Positions 43,080 through 53,936 of a stretch of 64,000 bases of DNA are shown here, one piece after another. Source of the DNA: Incurvaria masculella. Lineage: Eukaryota; Arthropoda; Insecta; Lepidoptera; Incurvariidae. The DNA lies in assembly GCA_946894095.1 (NCBI GenBank), contig OX335641.1, forward strand, positions 18,804,501 through 18,868,500, read 5' to 3'. Within the stretch, counting starts at the first letter, position 1. Each line of letters begins with the position of its first letter. The notes below the pieces were generated by a model. The model was given only the letters and a program-made list of their open reading frames with translations. It made no database searches and was not told the origin of the DNA. A program made the position numbers and the translations under genes.

Positions 43080-43580
43080 ATTCTAAGCACGAAAACAGCT
43101 GGCAAATGGATAGGTTATCACCTGGTTAACACAAATGGTACTTTTATCCCGGAAAAATGTTGGGTTCAGCCCGAAATGAGTCCAGAGTGGGCAGTCAGAG
43201 TTCTCACCTAAATTGGCGTTTACGGCAAACCGATATACTGGCGTTTTCAAATGTATGGAGAAATTGAAGAGCGCGCGCAGTGGGCGTTAAGCGAACTAAC
43301 ATTTGCGAGTCCGAGTTTGATTTGACAGCTTACTCAACGTTGCCGTAAATACTTCGACGTTGCGGTTTACGTCCACTCCGTGTTTTCATACAAATCGGAA
43401 GTCCGAGTTTGACTTTGACAGCTTGAAGAAGTAAAACCACCGAATATCTAGGAAAAACTTGTATAGAGTTTGACGTTTTTACGGAACTTCGAAGTTACGT
43501 AAACGCCAATTTAGGTGAGAACTGAGACTACCGGCTCAGAACGACATTGAGCAAGCAGAGCGGGTACTTAAGCTAGTGAC
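43080..43580 (-). repeat. Repeat R, 5' part, split by MITE T
   Basis: The minus strand reads GCTTAAGTACCCGCTCTGCT, CAATGTCGTTCT (43580-43553). After the MITE it resumes ACTCATTTCGGGCTGAACCC, AACATTTTTCCGGGATAAAA. The two parts rejoin to the same order as 41966-41790. CAGA is found at both MITE edges and may be the target duplication. Confidence 0.65.
43190..43552. mobile_element. MITE T (copy 2), inverted relative to copy 1
   Basis: Ends GCAGTCAGAGTTCTCACCTA and GGTGAGAACTGAGACTACCG. The interior order is reversed compared with copy 1 (GAAATTGAAGAGCGCGCGC now near the left end). The copies lie about 1 kb apart. It sits inside repeat R. Confidence 0.8.
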
Positions 43581-44000
43581 AAATAAATAGAGACTGATGG
43601 ATGAGATAAACGTACTGAACCTGAAACTGAAGGAAATCTTGCGTTGCGTTTAATTAGTAGCTAAAATATTTCTATATAATATATTTCTAATAATGAATGG
43701 GTCAGGGAATGCGGTAATTGTGTAACCATGTCCTGTTGGAAAATTCATGAGTGGTTGTAGGATGTAGGGTAGGGGCCATGCTTGCTCCCGCTAAAAGGTG
43801 CAACAGACAATTCGACAATTTTTTGACGCTTCTACAGCGAGCACATGCGTCACTGGATTCTAGGACTGCAGTTGGGGGCGGGCTACCCGATCAAGCCTTT
43901 TATTGCGAGAGTCCTAGTGCACCTGATTGTAGAAAAAGTAAAGCTAGTAATGAACGCCTTCTCGCCACGCCATGCGCTGCGAGCCGCACCGTTTCCTATA
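43581..44000. other. Segment without recognisable gene
   Basis: A 117-codon plus frame (43751-44104) starts here but runs into the mariner terminal repeat and has no known motif. I regard it as chance. Confidence 0.45.
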
Positions 44001-45290
44001 TACAGGGTCCATCACTCGAAGTGTTACCAATTGAAAATTATGTTATTTGGTTAATTAAAGTACGGTTTATTAAAAATTGTATCAAAATGCAAAACAAAAT
44101 TTAATTTTAAGACAATCATTGTTATAGTTCGTATAGCCTCCTTTGGCACGGATGATAGCACCAAGTCGTCCCGTAAAGGCTTTGCAGGCTGCACTAAGTT
44201 TGCGTTATTTCCGACGGAGCGGTGCATTCAGCGTATCCACACTTTCATATCTTTTGATTGATACGGCTACCTCCAAAATTGATCATACCGTGAATTCCAT
44301 TGGAATAAAATCTGGAGAGTAGGCCACTGTTCTGAAAAAATTAACCGAGGAACGTGGTACTGTAATTAAAAATGTGTCAGGCGAGCTTTGTGGGACGGTG
44401 CTGAGTCTTGTTGGAACGTCCAGCTGTTCATACCGAATTGCTTACATGCCTATGGTATGAGCGCATCATTTAACACCTTTTGCTGGTACACTTGTTGGAC
44501 ATTGACGCCCTTCTCGATAAACACGAGTGGAGAGCAAAAGCATTTGCGGTCACTGCAGCCCAGACCATAACAGAAGCAGGCGCTTACTTCTGTTATATTC
44601 TGGCACGCAACTCTATCGTATAAATTCTCGTTGGGCTTGCCCTGCAGCCAAACACGATCATTTAGTTTGTTTACATACCGTTGGGCATTAAAAAAAAAAT
44701 AATCGGAAAAAACAATGTTTTCCAGATTGCCACATTCGTGCAAGACTTTCAGTGCTCGAGCTCTTTGTAGTCGGACTGCCTTTTACACTGAAGTAAGATG
44801 ATGTACTTTTTGTATCTTGTAGGGTTTCAGTTTCGGTTTTTTTAAGTATGCGCCTAATACTTGAGTCGGATACTTTCAGGCTTTATGTCAATTTTGCAGC
44901 GATATCGGCTGGCGAGGATTTCTTTGAATTCGAGCCTTCACCTTTCGAACCATGTCACGTGATGTTGCTGTTTTCGGATGACCGCCTCAATTCCGTTTAG
45001 TATTGGTCCCGGATTACTTATAACTTTCGTTTCACTAACATTTTGTTCCGACGTTAAATATCGGAGCTCCCGAACGATGGTTGTGATTTTTTTCCGGCCC
45101 ATGGCAAAATGATCACATTGTTCGTTTAATATCCATTGCGAAAATTCATTATCAAATTAAAATCTGTTCCCGGGCTTTTCGCCCACTTAAAAACAATAAA
45201 ACAAACTGACGAATTCGGGGCGCTGTCATTATTGTTTTGAAAATAGAAGCAGTGTGAAGTTAGTAACAGTTCGAGTGCCGGACCCTGTAT
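44001..45290 (-). mobile_element. Tc1/mariner transposon, near full length, inactivated
   Basis: Terminal repeats of about 28 bp start TACAGGGTCCATCACTCGAA (left) and TACAGGGTCCGGCACTCGAA (right, reverse strand), flanked by TA. Length is about 1.29 kb, usual for mariner. On the minus strand the transposase begins MGRKKITTIVREL (about 45102). It contains VLHECGNLENIVFSDYFFF (first catalytic Asp region, neighbouring residues altered), LNDRVWLQGKPNENLYDRV, PLVFIEKGVNVQQVYQQKVL, QQDSAPSHKARLTHF (second Asp, 44405-44407) and YSPDFIPMEF (third Asp, 44310-44312). The last two are 95 bases apart, not a multiple of three, so a frameshift separates them. Stops elsewhere confirm inactivity. Confidence 0.9.
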
Positions 45291-45529
45291 ACCACTAGCT
45301 TTTGCCTGCGCTAGAAACCGTTGGTTGATTTCGAAAATTTATATTGTTCCATCATAAATGCTTTTAATCTCCCATTCATCCCCATAAGGTTTTATAAATA
45401 ACATTTAGCCATTTCAGATTTTAAAGGAGTTTCCCCTTTTTTAAATCAATTTCCTTAAAATTCTCAACAACTGCACCCATATCGATTTTAGGCTTATTTA
45501 ACCAAGATTTGAATTGAATTTAAGCCTGA

Positions 45530-45605
45530 CCGACCCGCTAGGTTTCGCAGCCACCCTTAAAGTTCGAAAGCCCATGGGCGTCGTCGGGCACCTTAAGGGG
45601 TCCAT
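45530..45605 (+). pseudogene. LINE L-C relic (short fragment)
   Basis: GGTTTCGCAGCCACCCTTAA, AAGTTCGAAAGCCCATGGGC and GTCGTCGGGCACCTTAAGG match the other L-C copies. Too short for protein analysis. Confidence 0.55.
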
Positions 45606-45689
45606 CGAACAGACGTAAAGAAGCACCTGACCGACTTCGTTTACAAATATAGTGATTTATAAATAAAAACTTTTAAATATTAAAATAAG

Positions 45690-45930
45690 ATATAACTTAT
45701 GTTAGACAGAAATAATGTAGCTTTCAAATTTTGAAAGATTTTTTAAAATCAGTTCAGTAGTTTTAAAGATTACCCTGTGCAAACTAGCTGAGGTACCCGC
45801 CTCCGCATGTCGCTTTGGACTGAAGTCGGTTTGAATTATTTCCTGAATAAAAAATTGTCCAAAGGCCTGGTCTAAAACGCTGTTTCACGACAATGCATCT
45901 ATCTATCAAATTGTAGCAAAATGTTTTAAG
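45690..45930 (+). repeat. Repeat R: 3'-type end followed by a 5' start
   Basis: ATCAGTTCAGTAGTTTTAAA (45749) resembles the pre-terminal part of such retroposons. CTAGCTGAGGTACCCGCCTC (45785) then opens a new unit that continues to GACAATGCATCTATCTATCA, matching 56708-56840. Confidence 0.6.
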
Positions 45931-45936
45931 TCGATA

Positions 45937-46096
45937 TATTCCGGGAGGTCACGACATTTTTGGTCACGATAAGGTAAATGGCTGAATAGGGGTTCACGTG
46001 TTAGAGACCAACCCTCTGATGCTATACTATATGTCGGTCTGCCTGGGCCAAGTGGTTGCGTTATCTAGATTGGCCATATAAAATAGATGTTGATGT
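45937..46096 (+). repeat. Dispersed repeat X (copy 3)
   Basis: ATTCCGGGAGGTCACGACAT, CACGATAAGGTAAATGGCTG, GGTTCACGTGTTAGAGACCA, CTGGGCCAAGTGGTTGCGTT, AAATAGATGTTGATG. It is the best match to 27961-28113. Its edges define the family length at about 155 bp. Confidence 0.7.
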
Positions 46097-46842
46097 CACC
46101 CCTCTTGTAATTTAGAGAGATGTACTCCACCAATTTTCATGGTAGTACATTCAAGAGCAGCTTCATTCTATTTTATTATGAACATTTAACCCAATCTGCT
46201 TACCCCTTTGGTAATTAAGCATTAAATCTGGTAATTAAATTCTAAGTAGCCCTAATGTTGGGGAAAAAATCAATCAAGCCTGGTACAATTTAACAGGCTC
46301 TCTAGTCTTGCCAAACGCTTAAATATTTAAAATCCTTAACTTGAGGTATTTTTGGTTGCCCATACAATTTTTCATCTCTTATTTCACCACCTTCAAGATT
46401 TATTCGTCTGCAATAATATGTATCCCTTAAGGCTCTCGTGAAGGCAGCGGAAATCGAAGATTTGAAATTTTTACGAAATGCATTCTATGTCAATTGGCCA
46501 AGGCACAATTTTGCACGGTGACTGCCATTAAAATAGCGAAATCGTCTTCCAGACCTCCCTACCCCTAAAAGTTGTCAGATTTTCTTCCTTATGTCCTTAT
46601 GTTTTTATCGTTTTGTATATATGTATATCTGTATTTTAAAGTTTTTTTTTTAAAAACACACTTTCAAATATGTTTAGCCAATATTTTCCAATCTCATAGG
46701 TTTATCAAAAAATTAAAACATAAAGACGTAGATTTTGACAACATATTTAAGAATCCTAAATTTCAAAAACCTAATAAAACGTTAAGAGCGTGTATAAAAA
46801 TATCGCCTGTAGTATGGGGAATTGATAGGGTAGGGGATAAAA
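46097..46842. other. Stretch without recognisable gene
   Basis: AT-rich. A 93-codon plus frame (46572-46853) is hydrophobic and Lys-rich with no recognisable family pattern. Confidence 0.45.
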
Positions 46843-47037
46843 TTACTCTCTAATTGTATCCGTCGAATGGTCATAGTGACCATATAATTGTATAGGAATC
46901 ATTAATAGTGGGGTCTTCTGCATCTCATGAGTTGGTGCAGGTGCGGGCCTATAGGGTTGCCCCTTTTGCCCGGGCTTTTTCTCGTCAGGTATGAAGCACT
47001 GCCGGTCATTGGTGGCCGCTATCAAGCGGCGCGTCAT
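46843..47037 (-). CDS. Short ORF of 64 codons, unknown, coding status uncertain
   Basis: The minus frame reads MTRRLIAATNDRQCFIPDEK, a Pro-rich middle (YRPAPAPTHEM) and PIQLYGHYDHSTDTIRE. Its composition looks more protein-like than most frames in this window. A stop lies two codons before the ATG, and no clear splice acceptor sits in frame directly upstream (a TTTTTAG lies about 50 bases up). I recognise no family. It could be an exon of an unannotated gene, a transposon scrap or chance. Confidence 0.2.
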   Translation of the reverse strand: MTRRLIAATNDRQCFIPDEKKPGQKGQPYRPAPAPTHEMQKTPLLMIPIQLYGHYDHSTDTIRE

Positions 47038-47039
47038 AA

Positions 47040-47939
47040 ATCATGCAGCCGAAACATCGCCACCGTTTCCAAATATGCTCTAAAAATGTGTTTGTTGAGT
47101 CAGTTCCCACCCACACAAACCTATATTACGTATGTGACTTTGTTTCCATGTGACATGTACTTAGAGTTGGTAGTTTTTGAAAATTGGAGACAGCGGGTCT
47201 CATAGCAGGCGCGCTAGATGGCATATCTCCCTGGTAGTTCCTGAGATTAGCGCATTTATACACAACGCCAGTCACGTTGGTGCGCGCCATAGTTTTAATA
47301 TTGCAAAAACACCGAACATATTAATTATAATTGCATACTTTAAAGGGCAATTATAATGTGCATAAAATGCATAAGGCAACGAACGTATTTAATTTGGTAA
47401 GGATTGTAATAGTATCCCTCAAAATAGCTTTCCAATTACCACAATTTATTTGACCATTTTTTAAAACATTTTTTTTTTTATAGTAAGCTATCCTTAAAAG
47501 ATAGACATATTTCATCGCAGACTTATCTGTAGACCGTCGTCGTAATGCCCAGTACATTAAATTTGGGAAATTATTATTGGGATTGAAACAAACAAAAAAG
47601 TTTAATAACTTTTTGCTGAATATCCTCTTAATAAAAAGTTAGACTTTCCATGCAAAGTAATTCAATAATTTAGTGTAAAAAGAATCTAATGTTCCGTAAG
47701 AACGTGGAAACGTTGTATTTACAGTCGAACAAAGAGTTTAGGATACACATCCGGTTGAATGAAAAGATGAACAGTCGAAATACTTTGACTTTTGGAAACT
47801 ATTATAGGGTTGAGTATAGATTCAAACATAGTTGAGGATGTCTACTAGCTACTGAGTAAACAAAATCCTAAAAAAATTTAATCAAAGGTTGTATTTAAAC
47901 ACCATTTATTTTTACGTTTAACCGGAAGTGTATCCTTTA
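47040..47939. other. Stretch without recognisable gene
   Basis: AT-rich to the right. Short frames at 46927-47205 (plus) and 47557-47351 (minus) lack motifs. Confidence 0.45.
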
Positions 47940-48057
47940 ACCTTTGGTTGACTGTACAAATGGCTAATATCACACCTACTGTCATGACATTAACTTGATA
48001 CGCCACGTGGGATCTAGGTTCCATGCCAAGACCTTCCTTATGCATGGTTACAACGTG
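47940..48057 (-). mobile_element. SINE S, 3' fragment (diverged)
   Basis: The minus strand carries AAGGAAGGTCTTGGCATGGA, CTAGATCCCACGTGGCGTAT, AATGTCATGACAGTAGGTGT and ATTAGCCATTTGTACAG. It corresponds to the 10553/28617 subfamily but is much older. Confidence 0.65.
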
Positions 48058-48229
48058 CGTCAAATTACACTAAACTAAAACATACATTTCAAAAATGTAT
48101 ATCTCGGTAACTAGACACTTTAGAAAAAAATGTAACCTTTTTTGTCTCGGAAAAACATGAGGACTACGCTGGCGAAATTAATGTACTGGCCGTTACGACA
48201 TCCTGTATAGGAGGAGCAATTCCACCACA

Positions 48230-48449
48230 TATTATTTTGTTATATCTCCAAAGGATTAGGCAGCGTTTTCGATTAAAGTTCCCCAATCAGCTTGATTTTT
48301 TCCGATATCTTTAACAATTATCGTCATATTTCAACCAATTTACACAAAACACTAATGAACTATTCACATAAACCTTGATCCCGTGAAAACCGTATGAAAA
48401 TCCGTTCAGTAGTTTTTAATTTATCGCGTTCAGACAGATAGACAAACAG
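48230..48449 (+). repeat. Repeat R-type 3' end
   Basis: TTATATCTCCAAAGGATTAG, CCCGTGAAAACCGTATGAAA, ATCCGTTCAGTAGTTTTTAA and CAGACAGATAGACAAACAG form the usual pre-terminal block of RTE/SINE-like tails. It is truncated where the following SINE begins. Confidence 0.55.
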
Positions 48450-49052
48450 TTTTTTTTATGCGACCTGACATGGATGGCTCATACCACACAACTACGGTTA
48501 TGATATTAGCCCAATACACCACATTCCTGAAGGAATTAGGTGCCATGCCTGGACCTTCCCTTTATAAGCACGACTACATTGAACTGGATGTAAAACAAGA
48601 ACAATTTGAATGTCGAATTTGAATGTTCGTTAGGTTTTTTTATTGTATGTACACTCAAAGTATATTGTCCTATTGTTGTAACTTCCACCACGGGCCTTAT
48701 GGTCTACAGGAATGGTTTAATCCAAATATTTAAGATACATTGTTTTGTACGTAATGCATGTGTGTTATATTGGATACATAAATAAATAAATGTAAATACA
48801 TTTTTCATTGCCGCTTCGACCATCTTTTCATCCAATGCGATGGTACCAACCCGGGCGGGTTTAAACCCTACCACCTAGTAGGGGAAGGAGTCCTACAGTT
48901 TTACATGGATTCCGAACCATGGAGCAGCTCGCATTCGTGACGAAATCCACTTATCGAACTCGGAAAAAGAAAGACAGTGGTGCATGTCGGTATTGAACCC
49001 AGGCCTCTGGTACGCTAGGCCAGTCCCCGCGCCACTAGGCTACGAGCCGCTT
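48450..49052 (-). mobile_element. SINE S, full length, second tRNA-like head, split by an insertion
   Basis: The minus strand starts AAGCGGCTCGTAGCCTAGTG with B box GGTTCAATACC, as at 39548. It continues through the body to AATGAAAAATG (48803), is interrupted, and resumes AAATTGTTCTTGTTTTACAT (48605) to the tail at 48450-48457. The parts outside the insert are very close to 39138-39548. Confidence 0.85.
48606..48802 (+). mobile_element. Retroposon insertion inside SINE S
   Basis: About 197 bp absent from all other SINE copies. It ends ATACATAAATAAATAAATGT, a simple-repeat tail typical of a 5'-truncated non-LTR insertion, next to ACATTTTT/ACAATTT edges. The interior GGCCTTATGGTCTACAGGAA has no coding frame. 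Parent element unknown. Confidence 0.65.
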
Positions 49053-49299
49053 ATGTTGCGGAGGGGGATTTTGTTTTGTAATATCTAGTGATACCGTACA
49101 AATATGATGATATGGAATTGCTTGCAAAAACCTAATTGCATTGTCACAATTTAACTCCGGAACCCTAATTGTGACCGCAACAAAATTGTTTGATTATTTA
49201 TGCGTAACATGTCTTATATAAGAATATGCGAGGCACTTTCTAACTATTCATGATGTATGCAAAGATTTTTTATACCTTAGTATTTTTCCTTTAGTATTT

Positions 49300-49566
49300 A
49301 CCCAAAACGTGTTAACGGAACCTTATTACTAAGCCTCCGCTATCCGTCCGTCCGTCCGTCCGTTACAGGGCCCGTCTCATGAACCGTAATAGGTAGGCAG
49401 CTGAAATAATCACAGAGTGTGTATTTATTTTGCCGCTATTAAAACAAATAGGTAAAATTAAATAATAATAGAAATTTAAGCAAATACAAAACACGCGATT
49501 TTTTGGTGTTAAATCTTGTACCATGGTACGGAACCCTTTGTGTGCGAGTCCGACTCGCACTTGACC
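49300..49566 (+). repeat. Repeat L1 (copy 2)
   Basis: GGAACCTTATTACTAAGCCT, CCGTCCGTCCGTCCG, CTCATGAACCGTAATAGG, TTTTGCCGCTATTAAAACAA and GTGCGAGTCCGACTCGCACT are in the standard order. The 5' TTTAGGGTTCCG end is lost. Its T-rich end runs straight into the T run of the next, minus-strand SINE. Confidence 0.75.
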
Positions 49567-49885
49567 TTTTTTTTTTTTTTCATTTTAAGCTGGCACGGTT
49601 ATGGCTAATACGTAAAGTCATCTTGAAATCAGACCAACAAACCGCATCTAGGTGCCATATCAGGACCTTCCTTATATTGCCCATCTACATTGATATGGAT
49701 GGAAAACACAGGCAGTCGTTCATTATCGCTTCTTCCATATTTTCATCTAATGCGATAGTACCAACCCAGGTGGGCTTACACACCTACCACCTAGTAGGGT
49801 AAAGGGACCTAAACTTTTAAATTGATTCCGAACCATGCAAACATTCGAATTCGTGAAGAAATGGACTTATCGAACACATTTGATA
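49567..49885 (-). mobile_element. SINE S, body and tail, head lost
   Basis: The minus strand shows TAGGTGTGTAAGCCCACCTG, ATGGAAGAAGCGATAATGAA, AAGGAAGGTCCTGATATGGC and ATTAGCCATAACCGTGCCAG. It is moderately diverged and 5' truncated near the linker (TCACGAATTCG). Confidence 0.75.
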
Positions 49886-49896
49886 TTGTTTGTCAG

Positions 49897-50250
49897 CCTC
49901 GGCAGCCCAGTGGCGCGACGCCTTGCGATTCGATAAGCTTGGTCACCTGTGAGCGGGTAAATTTTGGATGGGTGACCATTTTAAAACGTTAAGGCTGGCC
50001 GTGGTTCGGATGACACGTAAAGCTGTAGGTCCCTTACTTACTAGGTGGTAAGGTTAACGGTGGTACCATCGCATTGAATGAACGATGGTCGAAGCGGCAA
50101 TGAAAATTGGCCATGTTTTCCATTCAATTCAATGTAGACGAGCAATATAAGGTAGGTCCTGGCATGGCACATATTTCCCATGTGGTGTGTTAGGCTAATA
50201 TCTGACGGTCAATTTAGTATTAACCATCCATGTCCATTTACATACAAAAA
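49897..50250 (+). mobile_element. SINE S with 5S-like head
   Basis: CCTCGGCAGCCCAGTGGCGC and TTTTGGATGGGTGACCATTT are the 5S-like head, though its middle is more decayed than at 28913-28970. GGCTGGCCGTGGTTCGGATG, GTAGGTCCCTTACTTACTAG, GTCGAAGCGGCAATGAAAAT and GGTCCTGGCATGGCACATAT follow. The A-rich tail is CATACAAAAAACATGAAAAA. It lies head to head with the minus SINE at 49567-49885. Confidence 0.8.
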
Positions 50251-50765
50251 ACATGAAAAAACATCAAAAAGAGAGTCAGGCATCACCGGTCGAACTCATG
50301 AACCTGGCATCAAAAGTAAATCCCTACGCCCGTGAGCTGCGAGTCACTCACTCTATTATCAAGACGTCTTGGAATTTGTTTTTTTATTCGGAATCTTAAA
50401 TTAAAGAGAAAATCTCGTTTGGAAATGCGTCGCAAAAGGCATTACTAAAAACAAATGTCATAAAAGAGTATGTACCTTCCTACTACAATTATGGCAGTTT
50501 GTCAATGGAGCGGCGGTGACGCGTCTCGGTTTTGTTTATACAACTCGAAGCACTCGAATCTACCTCCCATTCACTTTGTCGGCCGCCTTGTTTGGTATTC
50601 AACTTGATTTACGATCATAAAACGACATAATTAGTGTCAAATTACTGTAAACAGGGGTTCACTTTTAGAGGGGATTCATTCCTGCCTGGGACACCGGCAC
50701 AGCCTTTAATTGGATACATAGTTCTTTAGAAAACGCGTTGTGACTTACACACGGATAGTAAACAT
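50251..50765. other. Stretch without recognisable gene
   Basis: Mixed composition. GAACTCATGAACCTGGCATC near 50294 may be a decayed tRNA-like SINE head in reverse. No coding frame above 60 codons. Confidence 0.4.
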
Positions 50766-50868
50766 TCTGGCTTGGCACCTAATTCCTTCGGGAATGTGGT
50801 GTATTGGGCTAATATCATAATGGTAGTTGTGTGGTATTAGCCATCCATGTCAGGTCGCATAAAAAAAG
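50766..50868 (+). mobile_element. SINE S, 3' end only
   Basis: CTGGCTTGGCACCTAATTCC, GTGTATTGGGCTAATATCAT, GGTATTAGCCATCCATGTCA, then GGTCGCATAAAAAAAG. This is a heavily 5'-truncated copy. Confidence 0.85.
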
Positions 50869-53206
50869 ATGCTCTGATTACTTGTAAAATTACACTATGC
50901 CTTCGCACTCAAAACATCTTTATTGAAAACTAAGTCACAGAAAAAGTAATAGTGACTACGTGAACTATGACTACGGCTGGCAGCTTACTAGTCACCTGAA
51001 TTTAAAGTATGCAATGTCTGTGTGTAGACAGGTGCAGTAATAAGTAGTGTAGCATTGCATGAAGTGTCAAAAGGCGGCTGCGTCACCATCGTTCGCGCCA
51101 CCAGTTTCCGGTGGAGACCTTGCACAATGCCACGCCGCTGAATTGTCTCCATTCCCAATCGCCGTTCTGGAATTTCTTCGAACATTCGCTCTCCATTTCC
51201 ATTGTAGCGTCGACAAAACCGCCGACAACATGTCAACCGCTATCCGGACCAGCAGCGCCAACGTGCACTCTATTCGGTGCGGCGAGCGACCGAATCCGCT
51301 CGAAGCTGCCTTGACTTTTAACATCAAAATGAGATATTAGAATCGTGACAGCGGCACCTTTTTCCTCAAAAAGGCTTCGGGGATAAATAAGACGTCGGCG
51401 AGATTTGGAGCCACCGCGACGGGACGCGGCGGGGCCGGCGACAAAGACGATGCGACACGTGAAAAAAAAAGCATAAAGACCCTGAGTTTTGGGGCACAAT
51501 GGAAACAGAGGGAAATAAATTATTTCATCTGCTTAGTCCTTTCACGATAATATTAGCAAATGTTTCCATTTGGGACGCGCCACGCCCCGGGACCGACGCG
51601 TCCACCGCACAAGGGCCTAAGTCGCTACAAATGCGCGGGCCAGTTTCGACTGCGCGGTCACGGCCGAAAGTGACCTCTTCAACGGCTAGTTGGGCGTTCG
51701 GCGTTTCTACAAAGTCAAATATTGTTTTGTTGCTACTCTTTCAAAACTTTTATATTTTTTTCTTATCACCTACATATATTTTGACCATGATGTTTTTATT
51801 ATTTGTGTCCGGAGCTGGCGGAGCTGTGAATAGTCAAGTATTTATGTTATTTTTTTCCGTAGATTCTGGGCAGACGTCATTTTTCTTTCGTCTTTGAGGA
51901 TCGCCGCCGACATCTATATCCAATATTGTAATTTACACCATACATTAGACTGTTGCGGCAGATTTTTTTCGTTGTTTGGATATAATATTATAGGCGCTGG
52001 AGCGGTGTCCCGTTTCTGTGGACGCTTCTGGGAAGGCCGAGGATGGATCGTGCCGACAAAGCTAAATTTGTAATTAACCATTATGTGACATTGTCCTGCT
52101 TATGGCTTCCGTTTTTACTGACCGCCCTTTCATGGCGCTTGTGCACGCTTGGTTCTAAATACTAACTATTGTCTCCGCGTATCCCTATTCCTATGAGATG
52201 CAATACTTATTTTTGTGTAATTGAACTGTAACTTTGTGGATTTTGTAACTCAATGACAAATTATTTTTCGTTATTTTATACTTGCCGTAAATAAATAGGG
52301 CTAGGCGATAGATCCTGTTTGCGGGCTAGACTACTACTCAGGATGATATTGATCGTTGCAGCTATAGAAAGCGGACTTTCTACCAAATTGATTGTTATCT
52401 CCTTAGACGAAAATAATAAAACTAAAGCGAAGTAATTAGTACCACGTAAAAACTTATGAAATTACACAATTCGAGATGGTAAAGTGAAAAAAAATATTTC
52501 ATATTATTTAAAATATTTAAAATGAAAAAGTTAAAATGTAAGTTATTTCTAAATATTGCTCGCGCAGTTATTGATATTCTAATTATATACCTAATAATAT
52601 TGAATTTCGTGAAGTATGAATTCATTAGATTAGCAGCCATGCATACCTACCACGCCTCAAACTATTGTTGAAAAAACTATCCTTTTCTTACCAGTAACTT
52701 TTAATAATCACATACAGTTATATAAAGAGTGAATTTCTGAGCAAGCATTTGATTTCACGCACCCTAATTTGTACAGAATTTAAAAATTATGCACACATCA
52801 CATACACCATTGTTTCCAAGACGGTCCTATCGAATGTTGATCACCAAGCGGTAGTCTTTCAATCGTCACTAAAGTCGCAAAATCTCTAATTCTCGAAATC
52901 TTCTCTGTGCTCGTGATTTATTACTTATCGTTAATGAAACAAGAGCGCGCCAACTATCTAGAAATCGGAACAACAACGTGGTGCACGGACAGAGCCGGCG
53001 TAACAGGACTCTCGCGGTGCAGGACAATAAAGATGGCTCCATCCCAGCGCCGAGAACATAAGAAAACCTACGACTCCCGGAAACCATACGGTAGTTGCCT
53101 CCATTTGAAGTGTCCTTGTATTGCATGGTTCAAATACTACGGATATAGTTTTTTTTTCTTTAGTTTTTAAGATGACGTTTAAGCAGTCGTATTTATTTAC
53201 AACTAG
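50869..53206. other. Unassigned region with a GC-rich island
   Basis: 51040-51700 is clearly GC-richer than its surroundings. It holds overlapping frames on both strands (plus 51059-51340, 51499-51897; minus 51327-51067, 51499-51233). None shows a domain that I recognise, and overlap in several frames is expected in GC-rich DNA. 52900-53130 is a second, smaller GC-richer patch. A distal regulatory or exon-bearing island is possible but unsupported. Confidence 0.4.
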
Positions 53207-53935
53207 CTATGGCTCCACTCGGGAGAGTATAGAAAATATAGTTTCCGTCCTACATTGTTGGGCCTTTTCCCGATAGGTACTTAAAGTTAGGCAGAGATAA
53301 ACTATCATTATTAGGTGAGGTTCCGTATGTTGTTGCTGTTGTGCTTCGGGCTTATGTATTTCCGCAATGAGACTACAATTCGTCCGTTGTACGTCAGTCA
53401 GCTGAGCACTCGCATAAAGGCATACTTCCTGGGCAGTTCCTGTGCATTGAAGGAATTGAAGTCGTATGTTTTCCAACCCTGGGCAATACGAGATGACATT
53501 TCCGGTGTTTTCTTCCACCTCCACAAAATCTTTACAGAGTACGCTTTCTGGGACACCTATAGATATTTTGTCAGTGGACAATGCCCCGTAAGAAGACCAG
53601 ACCAATACATTGCGTAACTGATTCCTGCTTGGAAGTGGAGAAACCTCCTCGAGAGACGCGTTTCCGACTACTGCGAAACATCCAACTGTTTGTACTTCCT
53701 GGTGTCCAAGCATCGGTATCTGTACGCCGAAGTGGTGCTTATGCGAAGCCACGCCGTCAGCTCACTATCTGGCAAAGGTACATACGGTTCCGGGTTCGAT
53801 TTGGCGTCGGCTGAATCCGTTTTGGCGAGCTCATCCGTTGCGTCGTTGATATGGGATTCGCTATGACCTTTGATCCACTGTAGCAAACTGTAGTAGATAC
53901 CTTGTTTTCTTTTTGTATCTTCTTTCTGAAGTAAG
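53207..53935 (-). pseudogene. LINE relic: RNase H end and C-terminal domain
   Basis: The minus strand reads LLQWIKGHSESHINDATDEL (53880-53822), the last RNase H block, then VPLPDSELTAWLR. After frame changes come GLLTGHCPLTKYL (near 53590) and VLCKDFVEVEENTGNVISYC PGLENIRLQFLQ. The last part is the C--C---EET-EH----C zinc-knuckle-like end of RNase-H-bearing LINEs (I/R1/Jockey-like groups), with Cys and His replaced. The 181-codon frame (53752-53207) is this relic, not a host gene. Confidence 0.8.
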
Positions 53936-53936
53936 T

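Noticed and set aside
43751..44104. 117-codon plus ORF near the mariner
   Set aside because: It crosses into the mariner terminal repeat, and no family resemblance was seen.
51059..51897. Overlapping ORFs on both strands as a coding cluster
   Set aside because: A GC-rich island gives open frames in several registers. No motif favours any one.
53207..53752. 181-codon minus ORF as a host gene
   Set aside because: Its middle matches a decayed LINE C-terminus in two frames. The length is accidental.
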